A stretch of DNA of 64,000 bases from Archilochus colubris. Taxonomy: Eukaryota > Chordata > Aves > Apodiformes > Trochilidae. Both the position numbers and the translations under genes were made by a program. Numbering within the stretch: the first letter of the stretch is position 1; each line of letters begins with the position of its first letter. The notes beneath the pieces were generated by a model. That model saw nothing but the letters and a program-made list of their open reading frames with translations. It was not told where the DNA came from and did not search any database. This document shows, piece by piece, positions 1-14,340 of the stretch. The stretch covers positions 129,406,792-129,470,791 of the forward strand of contig CM041084.1 of assembly GCA_023079485.1 (NCBI GenBank), written 5' to 3'.

Positions 1-3000
1 ATCCAATGTAATGCAACTGTAACAAGCCCAGGTGAATCTCTCACCCATTTTTTATGTACGGAGATGCATCAAGTTAATTATGGCAGCTTTAAATGGATTC
101 CATTAAGCCAGTGCACTTGTTCTGATTCAAGGTTGCAGTCTGGTTTTTTGAGTGCAGCTGTAATTGCTGATCTCCCCTCTGTTAGCACTGATATGAGCAT
201 TCTCATCCTTCCAAACAGCAAATCACCTCCTACACTCCAAACAATCTCTGGGGACTTAAAACAGTTAAAATTACTGACCTGAGCCAATGCTGGGACTAGG
301 CTACAAAGCTCTTCCACCTGTATCCCCATGAGCAAGCTGCAGGAACAAGGAACGTGGACACTTGCCATCAGCCTCTTTTCCATCAGCACAGCTGGATCCT
401 GAATAGGATGTCTGTCCATTCTGAGGGGTGGAAAGTTACAGTAGGTACCTGCAGGGGTGAGCAGAGAAAGGGAGACCAGGGATCCCAGCAGCAACATTGT
501 TCTCTATAGTGTAGGCACTTCTAGTCTCTCAGATCTGAGTTGCTTTATGATTTATAAGGTATACACCAAGAAAAACTGACATTCCCTTTCACTCTCCACC
601 AACCAGTGGTATACTTGATTTCCTGCAGACAAAGGCAAGTACTTCAAAATCACAAAGCCTCAGCTTCACCTGCAATTCAACACTTATATTTGACAAAAAG
701 TGCACTCAGGACAGTGTGATAAGAGGCAGAGAAGCAGAGACAAGAGAATTCAGAAGAAAAGGAAAACACCAAAAATTACTTCAATGTACTCAGTGGCCAT
801 GTGGATGCACTTTGCAGAAAGAAAAATAAAAGATTATGGTATTAATAATAAAAATAATGTCCAGTTGGTATGATGCAAGGGCTAAAGCAAGGTCTGACCT
901 CACCCTGTCAGCAGGGAGACCAAGGAATTAGATCTATTTGTTCTCACTTGGGGGATTTTTTCTTACATAAAACTCTGTTGACTGCAACTGATTTACACCT
1001 GAGTAAATAAAAGCAGAAGCTGTTGCAATTACTTGCTCCTCAAAAGGCAGAGGAGACTCAGTAGTTAAGAGCCTGGTTTAGGACATTTATCTCCTTCCTA
1101 GTGAATTGAGAGAAGCCAGCATTTTCTGTCAGAACAATGTCACAGTAATGTAGTAATAAACAGCTGTAGAACTGGGCCTTTTTGCAAACTCCTTCCAAGC
1201 TACATGGATGGCAAAAAATATCCTCAGCACATAAGAAATTACTTTATCCTTCTTTTTCTTTTAGTGTTGGCAAGCAAAGAGAGAACATCCTGAAGTGTTA
1301 TATCTCCAGGCAGGGCACAGTTCTCAAACACAACTGTGATCTCAGCTGAAGAATTTAGGAAACATAAATCCCATAGCAACTGAGAGGCTGCACTTGACTC
1401 CTACAGTTGGGTTTCCTACATTGTGATGGTAGGAGGGAAAATATAATTGTGTTTATGGTGGAAACCCAGAAAACCTGGACAGAGAAAAGGATGCTATAAG
1501 AAGAAAGGCTGATGTTTGCTTTTCAGTGCTGCTCTACCCACAACTGCAAGTAAAATGTGTTCCCTTTATATGTTGTGTGAATCCACAGTGCCTCTTTGCC
1601 AGGCTAGGAACATCAGTACATCCTTGTGGCCCTCACTCAAAAGCCTCAATTCTATCCCTGCAATACTCAGGGTCAGTGAGGAAAGCCCAAATGTAGGTGC
1701 AGGTGTCCCCAGTACCTGCCATGCTGGAGCACAGGGACAAGAGAGGCTGGCAGCAAAGATGGGAGCCACAGGTGATGTTTCCCTCTCCAAATGCACTATG
1801 ATATTTCAGAGTTGACAGCAGTGATCTCCTTCTTCAGCTGGTATCAGCAAGATAGAAGGTAAATATACAGAGTGAAAAACACCCACCTCCAAAACCCTAA
1901 GTGCACAGGAGTGAATTTCCTCTGCAAGTGATGTCTCTTTTCAGACAGAAAATACTGTTTTAACACTGTCACTTCTCACTGCACAGCCACAATTCATTTA
2001 TATCATCCAGATATGTAGTAATGAGCTTGGTTTTCTCTGTATGAGAGTTGATAGGCTTTATGGGACTGATAATGTAACCAAACCCAGAGAAATTAGTGAA
2101 AAATAAAATGTTGTCTCTATTTTGCCATTAGAGCTTAATGACAAGGTGAAAAAAAAGTGTGATTTTTTTGCCAAGTAGTTGATTTTAATGCTAAGGTTGT
2201 TTGGGCTTTTGATGGAAGCTTTTCCTTCACTTGCCATCCTTGGAAGAGAGGTCTTCACTTGAGTGCCTCTAAGTGGCATATTAATATTGAGATCTTTAGC
2301 TTGTTTGGAAAATTGCCACAGTTTCTTAAAACTTACAAAGGAGACAGTAGCAACCCATGTGTCCTCCTATATGAATCCACCGATGGCTTCAGAGTTTGTC
2401 TGTGTGCCTGAAGAGACATCATTCAGTCTGCATGATGCCGAAGGCGGTGGTGCCCAGGAACAGCCTGCATGCTGAACACAGCGAGAGCTGGCTCTGAATT
2501 AAAACAGTGAATTTGTGTTTATTTTCTTTTATTGCTTACTCATTTATTAAGCGAGAGAACATTTGTCACTTGCTCAGTTTTTCCAGTGCTGCACCATCTC
2601 TCCCTTTCTCTCTTCCCGCATCTTCTTCAGCTGGTTTGTGTAGGACATACACACTCTCTACTACACCCACTTAACTCCCAAGGTCTCTGAAATGCCTACG
2701 CCCTTTATATCCACCAGGATGCTTTTTTTTTTTTTTTTTCTTTGTTTAATCACTGCAGATGCTGAGCCCTGCCACATGTAGTGGTGGAGGCAGAGGTCAC
2801 ACAGAGGAAGGCGCAGGCAGCATGTTCTGCTCCCATGTCACCCTCTGGGGAACCAACCCACCGTGCTGGCCAGAGGAGCCCTCTTAGTGACAGCTGCTCT
2901 AAAACCCAAGCTAGCCTTGCTCTGGGTAAGTAAGCATATGTAAAATGCTGTCCTTATAAAAAGGTCTGAAGGAGTTGAGATTATTAAGACCACTGAAATG

Positions 3001-3869
3001 AACCTTCATCTCTTCACCCTCTCAGGGCTGCAGAGAGTGAGCGCTCCAGCTCCTGCCTCCTTGCTGATCTCCCTTCCTTCCCATGGGGGTGCCTGTCCTA
3101 CAGCAGATTTTTCCAGCTGCTTCCACACCAGCATCCTCCTGGAATGTTGCTCTCCTTTGACCCCATGCTAGGAGCAGCACAGAATAACCTGATGTTATTT
3201 GACAGAGATTTCTTGTGGGGTCATTGTGCTTGCTCACCAGGAAACAAAATCTTCCTCTGGTAAAAAACTTCATGAGTGCTCAGAGCCATGGGAAGGGCCA
3301 TTCATTCATCAATTCCCATTGCTTTCTAAGGGACTCTTGGTATTTTCCATGGTGGAACCTTACACATTTATACTTACTTCTGCCTTTACATTGTTTCATT
3401 TCCTGCTAGCTTCTCACTACCAGTCTGCTTTGATTTAACTCCACATGGCCAAGCAGGATATTATCAGCCAGAGAAACAGAGAGGATCTTGATATTGATGC
3501 ACTGACACTTACGAAGAAAATAAAGGTGAATATTTTTTCTCATTCCTTCCTCAAGGGGTTTCCACATGCACCTTAACACAGCAGCAGTGCAGGAAGGAAG
3601 AGCCCCAGCACCCAGGCAGAGCAAAGCCAGACTTCTGCCCCTTCTCCAGTTTTTAGGAAATGAAAACGTGAGAACTTGTACCTACATGATCCTTCATGTA
3701 GGTGCAAATTTAAGATTTAAGTCTTAGAGGAGTGTCCATTATTACCTGACATTCTTCTTGCCCTCCAGATGCACGAAAATTGGACTGCAATTTTGAGTCC
3801 TCTCTGCTTCAAAAATTGCTCTATTTTTAGAAAGAGACATTCCTGCATTTATTTTGTCTGTATGATAGA
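1..3869. other. Intergenic stretch, nothing identified
   Basis: AT-rich DNA with short chance open frames only (longest 139 codons at 78-497, minus strand, without splice-consistent ends or a family I recognise). There is a T run at about 2724-2740. No clear mobile element was recognised. Confidence 0.6.
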
Positions 3870-4480
3870 CTTTTCCCTTCCCAAGTCTAGGACTTTGTAC
3901 TTGCCTTTATTGAATTTCATCTAATTGCTTTCAGACCATTTCTTAAATTTATCAAGATCATTTTAAATTCTTCTCCTGGCCCCCAAAGAGCCTGCCAGCA
4001 TGGTGTCATGTGTGAATTTCACAAGCATGTTTGTTCTTCCATCATTCAAGTCATTCATGAAAATATTGAATGGTATAAAGCCCAGGACATATTTCTATGA
4101 AACATCATACATACAATTATTCCTGTTTGTCAGCAAATTCATGAGAGCTACTGTTTGAGCACCCTTTAAATTACATTTTTCTAGCATTTGTGTGTCCTTC
4201 CCATAGTAGTTTCAGCTAGACCAGGCTGCCAAGTTTCTACATGACAGCATATAGAAAAAGTCGAAAATCTTACAAAAGTCAAGATAGATCACATCTACTT
4301 TCCCCTTCCCATGATGTTGTTTTCTTTTAAAAGAGGGAAATAAAATTGCTTTGACATGATCTGTTCTTTACAATGCCATGTTCCTTGCTTCTGATTAGAG
4401 AATGCTTTTGATAATTCTTTGGCCAAGTTTTATTAAGTTCTTCTGTATGAAATGTTTAACCCACCACACTAAACTTCATA
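3870..4480 (-). mobile_element. Ancient CR1 LINE relic (ORF2 part, antisense)
   Basis: The + strand reads as the antisense of the reverse-transcriptase region of old CR1 elements known from turtles, crocodilians and birds. Landmarks are TTGAATTTCATCTAATTGC near 3910, ATTTATCAAGATCATTTT near 3950, GGTGTCATGTGTGAATTTC near 4000, GAAAATATTGAATGGTA near 4060, and AAAAGTCAAGATAGATCACAT near 4275. The frame is broken many times. Divergence is high, so this is an early insertion. Confidence 0.75.
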
Positions 4481-4969
4481 TATATCCCTACTTCTTTGTC
4501 TTAAAACTCCCCTTGCTCCTGTTAATTGCATTGTGCATCTGTTAATTTCTTTTTTCCAGCCTTTTTTGTAAGATAGCATCATCTTCTACATCATCTGCAC
4601 CCACTGAAAACTTTTTGGTTTGACTGGATTTTGGGGGTTTTTTTGCAGCTCTCATTGTCTGCAACATCTTTGGGGCATTTCAGTCTTTCTCACAGTTACC
4701 TCATTCTTATGCTGCAGTTTCTATCCAGATTAAGAACATGCCCTTGTTTCTCCTTTTTGGATTTCCAGATGAAGAGGACCATGAATGCACTCCTCCCAAG
4801 AGTAAGAAGATCTACTAACCCCAACAAAAAAATTCAACTGAACCTCAGGAGGAGGAGGCTCTGAAGAACGGTCTGATACTGCCCACAAATGGACCTAATG
4901 TGCAGGTGTTTGAGCAGGGAGAGCAAGGGTGTTGGGACAAGAACAACTTGTTTGTGGGCCCCGTGATGT

Positions 4970-5665
4970 AGGGCTGGAAAGCTCCCCTGAGGTGAAGGAC
5001 CTGGGGGTGCTGACAGTGAGCTGAACATAAGCCAGCATTGTGCCCAGGTTGCCAAGAAGGCCAACAGCATCCTGGCCTTCACCAGACATCGTGTGGCCAG
5101 CAGGAGAAGGCAGTGATCATGCCCTGGTACTCAGCACTGGTGAGATCACACCTTGAATATTGTGTTCAGTTTTGGATCTCACTCCACAAGAAAGACATCA
5201 AGGTGCTGGAGTGTATCCAGAGAAGAGCAACCAAGTTGTTGAAGGGTTTGGAGCACAAGTTCTACAAGGAGCAGCTGAGGGAAATGAGCCTGTTTAGTCT
5301 GATGAAGAGGAGGCTGAGGGGGCCTTGTTGTGATCTGCAGCTACCTGAAGGGAGATGGCAGTGAGGTGGAGGTTGGTCTCCTCTCCCATGTAACCAATTG
5401 TAGGACAGTGAAATGGCCTCAAGCTGCACCAGGGGAGGTTTGGTTTGGTTATTTAGAAAAAAAAATTTACTGAAAGACTCTCCAGGCATAGGAACAGGTT
5501 GTCCAGGGAAGTGCTGGAATCATTGTCCCAGGAGGTGTTCAAAAAACATGTGGATGTGGCACTTCAGTACATGGTTTAGTTGTCATGGTGCTGTTTAGTT
5601 GACAGCTGGACTTTGTGATCTTAGAGATATTCTCCAAACTAAATGATTCGATGATGCTATGATTT
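4970..5665 (+). mobile_element. CR1 LINE 3' fragment
   Basis: About 700 bp of the 3' part of CR1 in sense orientation. It runs from the end of ORF2 (open-frame remnants reading like [16 protein letters not shown] at 5038-5364) through the 3' UTR to GATTCGATGATGCTATGATT. The 5' end is truncated, as is usual for CR1. Many frame breaks; inactive. Confidence 0.92.
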
Positions 5666-8600
5666 AGGGTTCCTTCAGTGACCAGACAGATGAACAGGAG
5701 GCTCCAAGCATCTCCACCATAATTTTTTTCCCAGTCCTCTAACAAGGAAAATGGAAAGTGTCGGCTAGAGGAGGGAACTGATCTGTTAGGAAAAAACCCA
5801 ACATTTTGGAAGAGGATTTTTGTTGGAAGAGGCTTTTCTTAAGAAGAGGCTTTTCTTTTTATTTTTCACCAATTTGGTTCAGAACAAACTACACCTAACA
5901 CTGAGCCAGTGCCACAGAGGCAGCAGTAGTGTGGCTGCAGGCAAGGAATCACAGGAACCTCTTAAATCCCCATCCTGATGGGAACAGGCTTTCTGCACAC
6001 TAGTTATGAAGGGGAGATCAACTTGCAGATCTGAAGTGCCACTGAAATGCCATGCAAAGCAGAACTGGTCAGGAATTTTTGCTTTCATTATTTTTCCCCA
6101 CAAAAAAGTTTACATTGCAACTTTTCTCTGGCACAGGGCAATGGCAAGAGAATAAATGCACTTTATAGAATACTGGCTCTTTCCCCCCTCCCAAAAAAAT
6201 AAGTGAGGTGCCATTAAGACAGAATTCTCATCTTCTTCCTTTCTTAAACAGCAGATATTTATCCCTATTTTGAGGAGGAAGCCCCAGATGCTGGATAAAC
6301 CAGGGTGAGCTGGATCAGAATTTGGGATCCAAACCTGTCTCCTCCTGGTCCCACCCTGACGAAGTGGGAAACCTCTTTGGTGATTTTGAGATGAATAGGA
6401 ATGAAAGCTTTAAGTTCAGGCAAGGCTGCCCAAACTTGACACAGCAAGGAAGAGTACAGCTGAAGGGGATGAAAAGTTGATCACTGATTTACCCTTGTAA
6501 AAGGTGGATGATAAAAACATAAGGTAGTTATTCTGACTAACAACATCCTGGATAAGGGTAGTGAAGCTTTGCATATGTCCTAAGCAATATAGTAATTATT
6601 ATATGTAGTTATTATGTGTAATTATATGTCCTAAGTAATACAGTTCAGTTAACTTCTGAGATATGTGCCAGAGAAGTAATGGCAGAGTCTGGCCTTGCTG
6701 GAATGCAATGACTTTTAAGAATTATAAAAGTCAAACAAGTTGTTGGTAGTGAAGATATCTTCCCAAGATGTAATCATGGAAAATTCCTTTCAAGAGCTGG
6801 TGTTTAGACCTCAGAAAATGCACAGCAAATTGCATTGTGATTTATTTGTCAGTGTCTTTATAGGCTGGGCGTTACTTTACCCCACAGCTGGAGTCAATTT
6901 TTAATATTTGAAAGTGGAAAGAAAGTAAAACCTAAACACATACAGATCTGTCTGTTTTAGATTGTACTATTCCCAAACATTACTGTTTAGAATTGAACCC
7001 TGAATAGATTTCTGCAGAGGCCAGCTGGCAAAACAGAATTAAAATAACTGGGGCTGGGTAGACTGTATAGAAAGACCTCCTAAACCGCAGTTAGCTGATG
7101 TGGTATTCATAGTCACACCAGAAATAAATCTAATCTTTCCCTTCTTCTGATCATGGACATGAGGTTTCATCTTCTTTATTTTTTTTACCTCCAACTCTTT
7201 TTTTCTTTCTCTTACTCTTCCATAGCAAAGCACTGTATCGAGTAGGTGTGGTACAGTGCATTCTTTAAATATGGTAGTTGCTGGTTACCATGAGAGCCTG
7301 CTGAAGAAACAGATAAATAGAGTGAGGTGGCAAAGATGATTTACATCACTCCTGAATCATACACATTTGAAGCAATTAAGGGAGAAAAAGACAACAAAGA
7401 AATTTTCCAATGCCCACCAGCTTTTACTCAGTTAGCCAGCAAAGGCTAACAAAATAACAGCTGGAGTCAGACAGATCCTATTTCAAATCCCACACTCTAC
7501 CTACACTAGAAAAGCCAATCTCCTATAGTTCATGCTCAAAGTTGTGCCTGGTTTGCTGCAGCATTAAATAAAGTGACAGGCCAGTGCTTAAAACACAGCT
7601 CTGAGGTCCAGGATTTGTGAATTTTATTGCCTGTTCCGCCAACAACATGCCAGCTGATTTCAATGTTTAGGCACAAAAGTGAGTAACCATGATATAGCAG
7701 ATAATCACAAAATGGCTAAACACCAGTAATTCTCTGTACATGTGTTTATAACCTTTAAGTCTGCCACAATAGGCTAGGTAACAACTTAACTTGGTCTACA
7801 GAGAAAAACATCTAACATGAACCTGGCATGGGCTGAAATACAGACACAGCATGGCTGATATTCATTGAGCTGCTAAGCCCCTGTTTCCATCTTCTGTGCC
7901 TAATTGCTGGGAAAAGTCACTTTGCTTCTACATGTCTCAAATACAGACTGCAATAACATTCCTGACTCACAGATTTAATGTTATCATAGTCTTTGCTAAT
8001 GTCTCAGAGATTCCAAGGCAGAAGAGAGCAATGGAAATGTTTTAGTTGCTTTATCATTACTGCGGATCCACCATACAAAGAAAGAAAAATGACTAAGCTT
8101 ATCCCAAACCTTCCTCCTTTTCCTTTGGGAGAGGTACCTGGGAAGAATCACTGCGCCCACTGCCAGCAGCTTCCAGCTTCACAGAGCCTCTCTGTGCTGG
8201 AGTACACGGGGAAACAAGTCCATCCTTCAAGCATGTTGGACTTCACGCACAATTTCAGTCTCTCAGTTCCTGGTGAGTGGCCCTGGCATCCCTGCAGGGA
8301 GCCATGGATATGTTTACCAACAAAAGGGCTCCATAATATGCAACATATGGAGATAGGAAAAACAACTCTAATTGGGAAAGGCATAAACCCATTTGGTAAC
8401 ATCTTTGTACCTCTTAATAGTATTTTATTTATTCTCTCTTCCCTACTGAGTCATGGTGGATGCCAAAAGCCAGGACCACCAAGCAAAGCTGGCACCTTCC
8501 CAAAAATATGCCTTGCCTGAGTGGAATTGTTCTGTGGAGGACTGCAGGGAGATGTTCTCCTTCAAGGATTTTTATATGATTGGAAGGGATGTTGTGAGAT

Positions 8601-11600
8601 AGGCAAAGAAGGCTTCCAGCTGAGAAAGGCTTTAGCTTCCTGCCTGTGTAGTCCAGAGCAAGACACTTTTTGGCTGTCTTTGCAGAGCTGCTGTCTGCAG
8701 ACCACAAGACCCTTGTTTCAAACCTCAGCTGTGAAAATGTGTGCAAAAGAAGCATTTATTTAGCAGATGGGGGACATCTCTGTTTGAGGAAGGCAGCTAA
8801 TTCAGTGTCTGGCCAGCAGCTGGCAGTCCTGGCAAATGATACATTTTTTTAAAATATCGATTCTTGTGGCTTGTCATCCTCATCATGAATTTTCACATCA
8901 CTTCTTTGAAGATTAACACAACTATAAAAGGTTTCTATTAAAACCTCTCTGGTTCAGAAGGGATCCTTGGAGTGATTCCTTGTTAAGGGCATCTGGTCTG
9001 AACTGGTCAGGTTCCATTGCGTTGGGATTAGTTTATCTTTCACAGATATGTGGGAGGTGAGATAGATACTACAAATTGCTGTAGTGGCTAATAGGAAACA
9101 CCAGTGAGGAAGACTCATTGCTTCATATCTTAGACATTATGCACATTCTTTGATAGAAAGAATCTTGCTTGCTCTAGAGGCTACCTGTAGTCTTGGGAAA
9201 CATGGCAAGGAATTTTCCTGACAAAACTATGTTTCATGGGAAAGTCTTTGGTTTCTACTCCTGCAATGTTTTTGTTTGAAAAAGCTCTTTTTTTTCAAGA
9301 TTTCACCAAATTAAATAAGTACAACCCTTCCTAAATTCTGGATAGGATACACAAAACCAAGACCCCTCTCTCTGGGTGCATGATACCAACCCAGCCATCT
9401 GGGTCTGCTGAAGGCTCTTGGCAGCTGGGATTTCTGCTGGTAGGAAGGGTGCCCTGGCATGGGGGCCTCTGGCACCCAGTGTTGGTCTGCAGGGCTGGGG
9501 GAGGGATGCCAGCCAGAACATCCTCAGTCTGGAGACCTGATGACTTGAAAAGGGAGGAGCTTGCAAGCTCTGACTCTGACTGTGTCTTGGCTCCCTGGGT
9601 CAGGGCAGGGATGCTGGCATCCCACAGAGACTCAGGTGGAGCTGCCTGATTCCCAGCTGCAGAGCCAGGTGCTGGGAGGACTGAAACAAGCCCCAGAGTT
9701 TGTTTTTACAGGGAAAGATAGAAGGGTGGGACTGCTTCAACTCCTGAACATAAGTAGAAAAGACAGGAAAAAAGTTTTCAGGCCAGTTTGGCCCAAGCCA
9801 GTATTTTTAAAAATTTTCTCAGATCAGGCACTCTGGTTTTAGACCACCTCTAGTGACACAACAAAATGCACATGTTAAAATTACTCGAAATGTAAAAGAA
9901 GTACTAAAATGGGGAATCTAATCCAAGCTAAAGAGGCCACCTAAAGGAGACCATCCCCTTCCCTGGCATACCTGCAGTCTCATTATGAGCTGAACTGGAA
10001 TCTTACTCATATGAATTACACGCTCAGCTATCTGAATGGTTATGAGTAGAATGGTAATGAGTAGATTTGGACTAGATCTACCTTTTTGCAAGAATGTCCC
10101 AAGTTTTACCCAAATTTCAGTGTTCATATAAAATACATACAATGAAAATATATAGAAAATCATGACAGACACAGAAATAGAAAGGGTTCTGCCTCTATCA
10201 GGCCCCAACCCATTTTAACCACAGTGTGTGTGTGCCAACTTCTTTTGCATATTCAAGCCTTTTTTTCTCTTTGAGGCAGGGAAGACAAGAATGCAGAGTC
10301 TAAGGATGGAAGGATACTTGAGAATCATGCATCTGTGACAGAGAAAATCTCAGAGGCTCATACCTGCATCAAGTCTTAAAGTCATTGTTACTGTTGAACA
10401 CATCCATATAGAGACTTGACCAAGAGACACATCCCTAAATAAATTGCTCCAACGTTAGATTCTCCTCAGTAGTAAAAATGTGTCTGCATGTATCTACCTG
10501 GTAAAATCTGCTTTTACAGTAGGGTGGCAAAGGAAAAGATTTAAGATATGTTACAAAGATTTGCTCAATAACAGTGTTCTCACCTAGCTGGGGCAGGAGG
10601 ATGCTTGATGCCTACATTTCTGTGGAGAAACCAGATGTGTGTTTGCATATCTGCAAGACTGAGTGCAGTATGTAAATTTGACCCAGGACACCATAGTCTT
10701 GCCCATGTGTCCTCTGCCCAGCAGCAGATGATGTGCTTAGTGCAGTCACTCCAATTCCTTAGCCTGATTTGTGGTGGTGTCCCAGTGACAAGGCTCTAAG
10801 CTTCACAAGACAGTCCTAGAAAATACTTTCTTAGGTCCTAAATCTCACTCCGCAGGGTCACATGTGCTCACAAGAAGGAGAAGGAATTTCCCTTCCCTTT
10901 ACCCTATAAGAAAATCAGTTCTTCACAGCCCTGAGGAGGTAGCAGTATCAGCAACTTTAAAGTCTGTCTGCAGGTACACTCTGTCCTGTCCAAGAAACAT
11001 CCTCAGTCTCAAAAATGCTTACAGATACTCTGTGAAAAATATCAGCAAAACAAACTCTGGGATGATTTCATCCTAGAGCTTAGAAAGGTGGCTTGGAGGA
11101 AGACTCTGAATGGAGCCTCAGGATTACTTTACCCCTGATTGTAAACACCTGTCCTGTGGCACAGACGACCTTTCTCAAAAAGCAAGACATCTCTGTGCAA
11201 GAGGGCACTTCCCTAAAAAATATGTCCTCATCAGCATAAGTTATTCAACAGCATGCAGAGAGAAGGAAATTCCAACAGCAGCAGCAGTGTTTCTGGCAAA
11301 ATATGACTGAGATACTCCCTGGAGCAGCTCCTGCAAAGCTGTGCAGCATGGTGGTACAGCTGGGTATGGAGGAAAGAGCATTAACCTTCAGAAAGAAATT
11401 CTCCTGCTTTTCTGTGTCAGGTTTTATAGCACAAATAAGGAACATGCCCAAAGGGTATTAACAAGACTCTGATACTCCTTTTCAACAGCTAGTTTTTAAG
11501 TATGCCCAAACAAGCTGTTGTTCATCTCTCTCAGCTGTCAGAAAAGGAAGCTATAGCACTAGAGCACTTAAATTCCTGGGTAAAATCTTGGCTGCATTTA

Positions 11601-11820
11601 TTCATTGAGGTATTTGCTATTTACTTCAACAGGGTGAAAACTGCATAGAGTTTACTTGCCTGAAACCACAAAGAGGGAGTATCTGCAAAATTGGCTGCAG
11701 GAGGCTTTCACAGAGCTGTTTCACTGGATTTTGAGATTGCTGCCCTAGGAGAGGGATTCTTTATGGTTTTTTACTTGGCAAATTTGTGCAGATTTTAAAT
11801 TCTTCTTTCTGACACAGAGC

Positions 11821-11864
11821 GGCAAACTCCAAAGGAGCAAACTCCAACGGAGCAAACTCCAAAG
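11821..11864 (+). repeat. 15-bp minisatellite, three units
   Basis: Three consecutive units of GAGCAAACTCCAAAG type, the first one base shorter and the second with one substitution. Confidence 0.85.
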
Positions 11865-13157
11865 GATGAGGGGTGAGTATGCACCCCAGGGCAGAAATTC
11901 CTTTTTTTTTATTAAAAAAAAAAAATTATACAGGTTGTGTGTGAACTCTGAGACTTGTGAGTGCTTTTGAGCATCTTGGTCCAGGTACACACCCAAACTG
12001 TGTCCCCCTTCTGTACATGAGCAAGAGCTGCCAACAAGTGATTACTGTGTCCTCCTACACACCAGGAATACACCAAGAAATTGGATCTGGGCAGAACCCA
12101 GCATGTCCAGTGTGAATAATCAGTAACTACATCTGAGTTGTACTCCACAATCTGTCCACTACTGAATAGAGAGGACTGGTCATGCTCAATTTCAGTTTTT
12201 TATTTTGTTATTCTTCACTTGTTGCCATTGTCAATCTATGAGGCACCTATATTCTAGGGGCACCTCTTCTGAACTAAATGTGATCTGCAAAACCTCCAAA
12301 AATGAGATCTCCACTTTTCTGCACAGTGCTACATTTGTTGGATCTATTTTCTGGATTGACCTACCAGTTCTTAATAATGATGATAAATACCATCTAGCTT
12401 ATATATAGCATGTTCCAACAAAACATCTCAAAATATTTCACAAAGCCACACAGACACTTTTCATTTTAATATTCCCTTGGAATTTCAGTATTCCTAAATC
12501 AACTCATTTCTTTACACAGTCTGGTATGATTCAGGAGGAAAAAGGCAAGGGGGGTGAAGTAGGAATAGTAGAAGTAGAAATAATAGTAAGTTTCTACTTC
12601 ATCTGCTGCTGTTGTCCGAGAGAACATCACTGCTGTGACACAGACGGAGAACCTGCAAGAAAGAGTAGGTGCAAGCACGTCAGTGAAGAGAGAGCCAGGA
12701 GGCAACAGCTGTGTGGATCCAGCCCTACACTCACACACAGCTGCACTGAAATTGTCCCCATCTTTCAGAAGGTGTAGGAAAATCTGTAGCTTAACTTTCA
12801 CCTATCTCCTTATGGCAGTGGGGGAGCCTCAGACAGTGATTCATTGGGCCTAAGCAAGGAGCTGCCTGGAGCTAGTCATAGGAACATCAGACAAAGAAAC
12901 ACAAATGGAATTTAGCCCCGATGGTCTAATAGAAAAGATCTGCCAGTGACCAACTCACTGCTTGGGTGGTTCTTCTGATGGTACTTTGTGGTTTCAGTTA
13001 TTACTTTCAACAAAGGAATGAGAATAATAAAGATTTCTGAGTCTAACTTAATCTTGTGAGGCTCATAAAAGTTATATTCTGTACCAGCTTTGTGTTAGGC
13101 ACAATCCAGTGACTTTTATTTGCCTGATTGTCCTTGACTTCTGAAATAGGCACAGTG

Positions 13158-13191
13158 AATGTGTTCTACAAGTGAATGTGTTCTACAAGAA
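13158..13191 (+). repeat. 17-bp direct tandem duplication
   Basis: GTGAATGTGTTCTACAA occurs twice back to back. A small replication-slippage event without visible function. Confidence 0.85.
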
Positions 13192-14340
13192 ACACAAAGA
13201 TCAAATTCATGTTTATTGTGCATTTAAACACTCAATGTTGAATGTCATTGGGCTGTCAGGAGAAAGTTGCTTGAAAACAAAGCAAGCAACAGAAAGAGTA
13301 GGATCTTCAGAAAGAGTAGGATCAAAGTTTTATTTTGAATTTGGAATCAGCTGCTGTATTTTCCAAAAAATAGATATACTAATATGACTAGCAAATAGGC
13401 CAGAATAAAAAGAGATAAATTATGCTCTTCTGCCAGCTATTGTGAAACTCTGAAAACTTACACTTTCTTGTAAATAGATGATACTTACATGAAAGGAGAT
13501 CTTTAAATGCACTGTGACTCATACACCTTAACTGTACAAGGACAGATGGTACACTGCACAGTGCTGGTGTTTCTTTCAGTATTATATATTAACAGGCTTG
13601 TGGTATGGAGTGTTACAAGGAGGTGTTGGTAAGAGCACTGAGGAAGGAGAGTGGCTGTTTACCTGATGGATTTTGAGGAATAAAAATCCAATTGTCATTT
13701 TACTTTCCTCTTTAGTAGCTTCTAATGAATCCAACAGTTACCAACAAGACATTTTAAAGCTTTGGAAAGTCTCATTTCACTGAATACAGAAGGAAAATAT
13801 ATGGCCATTCTCAGCACATTATACTGCAGGCTTATGGAACCTTACTCACCAATGCAATATAGGGCAGCTCTTCTTCTTTTGATTCCTTATAGTTGTGAAT
13901 ACTCAAAAATTAATTACTTACAGGCTTGAAGTTAAGTGCATGTTAAGTGCTTTCCTGGACTCCTGCTTTGCTTAAATGCTTTGCTACTTTCTCAGGAGAC
14001 TGTGGGCTTAAATCCTCATCTGTCTTCCCCATGATTTTGGCATTTAACCTCATGGTCTATGTCTGTATAGCTCTGCAGGATGATGGACTCAGCATCCTAT
14101 GCATCTCAGAGTCAGTTGGCTGCTGTGGTGAGCAGTGGCTGGTTGGTTCTGCAGCCCTGCCTGTTGGCAAGGCATCCTGCAGCTGTGTTTGGACATGTAT
14201 TTCCATGTCCTCTGGAGTGTGTGTGCAGGCTGTACCTTCAACAGTGCCAAAGAGGTTTGGAGCAAGGGTGGCTGTCACAGCTCATCCTGGTGCAGGCTGT
14301 CATTACACAGTAGAGGTGTAGTCCAAGATATGCAGATCTT

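Larger units (their letters stand above)
5666..14340. other. Intergenic stretch, no gene or clear repeat recognised
   Basis: Contains the small minisatellite at 11821 and the duplication at 13158. A GC-richer island-like patch at about 9380-9690 lacks CpG and is not a promoter island. The 175-codon frame at 7993-8520 matches no family I know and has no supporting context. Confidence 0.55.

Noticed and set aside
7993..8520. 175-codon + strand frame
   Set aside because: No recognisable domain, no promoter context, and overlapping chance frames of similar kind on the other strand.
9380..9690. Second CpG island or hidden promoter
   Set aside because: The patch is GC-richer but contains very few CpG dinucleotides.
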